Of a stretch of DNA of 6,518 nt, positions 4,771 to 6,518 are shown piece after piece; the first letter of the stretch is position 1, and each line of letters starts with the position of its first letter. The position numbers and the translations under genes were made by a program. The stretch lies in the NCBI GenBank assembly GCA_023268425.1, contig JALRFN010000133.1, positions 1 through 6,518 of the forward strand, read 5' to 3'. The notes below the pieces were generated by a model. It did not search any database and was not told where the DNA came from. It saw nothing but the letters and a program-made list of their open reading frames with translations. The stretch is from Burkholderiaceae bacterium (GTDB taxonomy: Bacteria > Pseudomonadota > Gammaproteobacteria > Burkholderiales > Burkholderiaceae_C).

Positions 4771-6518
4771 GTCAAGCCCCCACGCTTGGGTCAACTCACT
4801 CACCACCTGCGCCAACACGGGTGACCATTGCGCACTTTGCGCTTGGCGCAGCGGATGCACCGTGTTGTACCAAGGCTGGGCTCGCCCCTCGACCATCCAA
4901 CGCCAGTCCGCCTTGCGTTGCAACATCACCCAAGTCGGCACCCCCAAGGCACCGGCCAAATGCACCGTGGTGTTGTCAATGGAGACCACCACGTCACACG
5001 CGCTGATCAAGGCCGCCAAGCCATCGATGTCGTCTCGGTTGTCCACCGACGCACAAACCTGCAAGGGCACACCCGAGGCCGCCACAGCGGCGGCGATCTC
5101 GTCGTCCATGTCGCCATACTGGAGCGAGACCAGCGACACCCCCAGCGCGCCAAGCGCATGCAACAAGCTCACCAAATCGATGTTTCGCGCCTCGGCATCT
5201 TCGCGCAAGGTGCGCCAGGAAATGCCCACCAGACGCTGGCGACCGCCCAACAACTGCGCGCGCAAGACCCGGGAACGTTGCGCATCGGCGCGCAAATAGC
5301 CGCCTGCACTGGGCACGAAATCGGCATCGGTTTTGCGCAGGTGCTGGCCCAGGCTGATCAAGGAAACATGGGCTTCAAAGCTGTCGTCGTGGATGGGGTC
5401 GCGGCGCGATACGAGATGCAGGCGCGGATAGGCTTCGCCCATCAGTTTCAGCAAGCGCGGGTCGATGGCGACGGTCAAATCCAAGTCCCAGCGCGACTGC
5501 AAGTCACCCAACATGCTGCCAAACATGACTTGATCGCCCAAGCCCCACTCGGTGGTCACCAGCACGCGCTTGGCGCTGGACTCAGGCGACCACTGCGGCA
5601 GGCGCGTGGGATAGGGCACGGCAAAGCCTTCAGGCGCGCCATAGCGAAATTCAAAATGAAACCAACCCCAGGGCCATTGGCCTTGCGACAACAGATTCAA
5701 GCCCTGCGCGAAGTGCAAGACCGCATTGGAGGGCTGGCGCGTGATCGCCTCATCCAAGACTCGAGTGGCCTGTTCGTGCTGCCCCAACTCGCCCAAGCTC
5801 GCCACCCAACCCATGGTGTATTCGACTTGGCTGGGGCATTGCGCCACTGCGGCCGCATAGTCTTGGCAAGCCGCTTCGTACAACCCCAGCGCCCGCCATG
5901 CGTTGCCCCGGTTGTTGCGTGCGGCCACCAAGTGTTCATTCAAGGCCAAGGCTTGACCAAAGGCCGCCGCTGCCGCCTCGTGGCGCTCCAGTGCCATGAG
6001 GGCGTTGCCAACACCGAGGGCTGCCAAGGCGTAATCTGGGCGAATCGCCAAAGCTGCATGCGCGTCGCGCAAGGCCTCTTGTGCACGCCCTTGGGCCAAT
6101 CGCAAAGCCGCGCGGTTGTTGAGCGCGCGCGCGTGTTCTGGCTGCGCAGCAATGACGGCGTCGTACTGCGCCACGGCCGCTTCCACCTCCCCGGCTTGCT
6201 CCAGCGCGTGTGCGCAGTCCATGCGCAAGTCCACGGAGACATGACCCAAAACAAAGGCTTGTTGCAGGGTCCGCGCCGCCTGCGCGTGTTGACCCAACTG
6301 ACTCAGGGCCAAACCCAGGTTGGCGTGCAAGTAAGCCGCTTGAGGCTGAAGCTGCAGGGCTCGGCGATACAAATCAGCGGCGACTTGGGGCTGCGACCGT
6401 GCCAAGTACAAAGACGCCGCATTGTTGAGCAAGGCAACGTTCTCTGGCGCGCTTCGCAAGGCCTGCTCGTAATCGGCCAAAGCCAGATCCGGCCGCTCCA
6501 AATGCGAGTGTGCAAAGG
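4759..6518 (-). CDS. TPR-repeat protein with glycosyltransferase-9-like C-terminal domain, 5'-partial
   Basis: The N-terminus lies beyond the right edge: the frame reads through to 6518 without a stop, and residues just before the TTG at 6501 (FAHSH) continue a TPR helix, so that TTG is not the start. Numbering from 6501, residues 1-21 end one TPR, residues 22-259 are seven exact 34-residue TPR units, and 260-290 are a degenerate half unit with an aromatic WPWGWFHFEFRYG. Residues 310-580 resemble the heptosyltransferase-type GT-B fold (GT9): RVLVTTEWGLGDQVMFG (312-328) contains the GLGD turn, and DNTTVHLAGALGVPTWVML (509-527) contains the D-x(4)-H and LAGALG motif that contacts the sugar nucleotide in this superfamily, followed by DWRWMVEGRAQPWYNTV. 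Such proteins are suspected protein or surface-glycan glycosyltransferases whose TPRs bind the acceptor. No signal peptide can be judged. Substrate unknown; a non-catalytic relative is also possible. Confidence 0.8.
   Translation of the reverse strand, partial: FAHSHLERPDLALADYEQALRSAPENVALLNNAASLYLARSQPQVAADLYRRALQLQPQAAYLHANLGLALSQLGQHAQAARTLQQAFVLGHVSVDLRMDCAHALEQAGEVEAAVAQYDAVIAAQPEHARALNNRAALRLAQGRAQEALRDAHAALAIRPDYALAALGVGNALMALERHEAAAAAFGQALALNEHLVAARNNRGNAWRALGLYEAACQDYAAAVAQCPSQVEYTMGWVASLGELGQHEQATRVLDEAITRQPSNAVLHFAQGLNLLSQGQWPWGWFHFEFRYGAPEGFAVPYPTRLPQWSPESSAKRVLVTTEWGLGDQVMFGSMLGDLQSRWDLDLTVAIDPRLLKLMGEAYPRLHLVSRRDPIHDDSFEAHVSLISLGQHLRKTDADFVPSAGGYLRADAQRSRVLRAQLLGGRQRLVGISWRTLREDAEARNIDLVSLLHALGALGVSLVSLQYGDMDDEIAAAVAASGVPLQVCASVDNRDDIDGLAALISACDVVVSIDNTTVHLAGALGVPTWVMLQRKADWRWMVEGRAQPWYNTVHPLRQAQSAQWSPVLAQVVSELTQAWGLDSAL
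5725..6438 (-). repeat. Seven tandem 34-residue TPR units (protein-level repeat)
   Basis: Seven consecutive units of exactly 102 nt / 34 residues, without insertions, within the TPR-glycosyltransferase gene. Each follows the TPR pattern with small residues at positions 8, 20 and 27 and commonly Pro near 32 (for example ending LQPQA, AAQPEH, AIRPDY, RQPSN). The units have diverged at DNA level, so this is an old protein repeat, not a recent tandem duplication. They should form a right-handed superhelix with a concave binding groove. At least one more unit is cut by the window edge. Confidence 0.85.

Noticed and set aside
4773..4788. CAAGC/GCTTG stem just after the CbiM-like stop
   Set aside because: Only 5 bp, no U-tract, and it lies in the coding end of the convergent gene; too weak to call a terminator.
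6499..6501. TTG as the start of the TPR protein
   Set aside because: The frame continues to the window edge and the preceding residues fit a TPR helix, so the gene is partial instead.

Overview
The window looks like a chromosomal core-genome segment from a betaproteobacterium of the order Burkholderiales, most likely family Comamonadaceae. The basis is recalled similarity of the Ffh, AmpD, NrdA and PP0621-type proteins, the GC-rich codon use, and TACAAT-type -10 elements. No database search was possible, so the family assignment is an inference.

Layout. Positions 1-738 (minus) hold the first 246 codons of class Ia ribonucleotide reductase nrdA, which runs off the left edge. Positions 739-999 are its control region: a sigma70-type promoter with two NrdR boxes 32 bp apart, one covering the -10 and the other abutting the -35. 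Positions 1000-2643 (minus) are a tight, probably co-transcribed cluster: a YpjD/CorE-like CcsA-family membrane protein, then a small PP0621-type Cys/His protein (ATGA overlap), then the cell-wall recycling amidase ampD (23-nt overlap). Divergent from it, a short promoter and leader region drives ffh (2739-4115, plus), the protein subunit of the signal recognition particle. Ffh is followed 28 nt later by a small CbiM-like membrane protein (4144-4770, plus). The right side (4759-6518, minus) is a large gene, open at its 5' end, coding for tandem TPR repeats joined to a glycosyltransferase-9-like C-terminal domain. Its stop codon overlaps the end of the CbiM-like gene by 12 nt, tail to tail.

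How the genes fit together. This is mostly housekeeping: deoxynucleotide synthesis, peptidoglycan recycling and membrane-protein targeting, plus less well characterised membrane and glycosylation functions. I see no mobile element, CRISPR array, tRNA, rRNA or defence system, and no clearly new multi-gene system. The points most worth a second look are the NrdR operator/promoter architecture, the TPR-glycosyltransferase fusion, the orphan CbiM-like gene beside ffh, an unusual residue in the Ffh G4 motif, and the compressed gene junctions.
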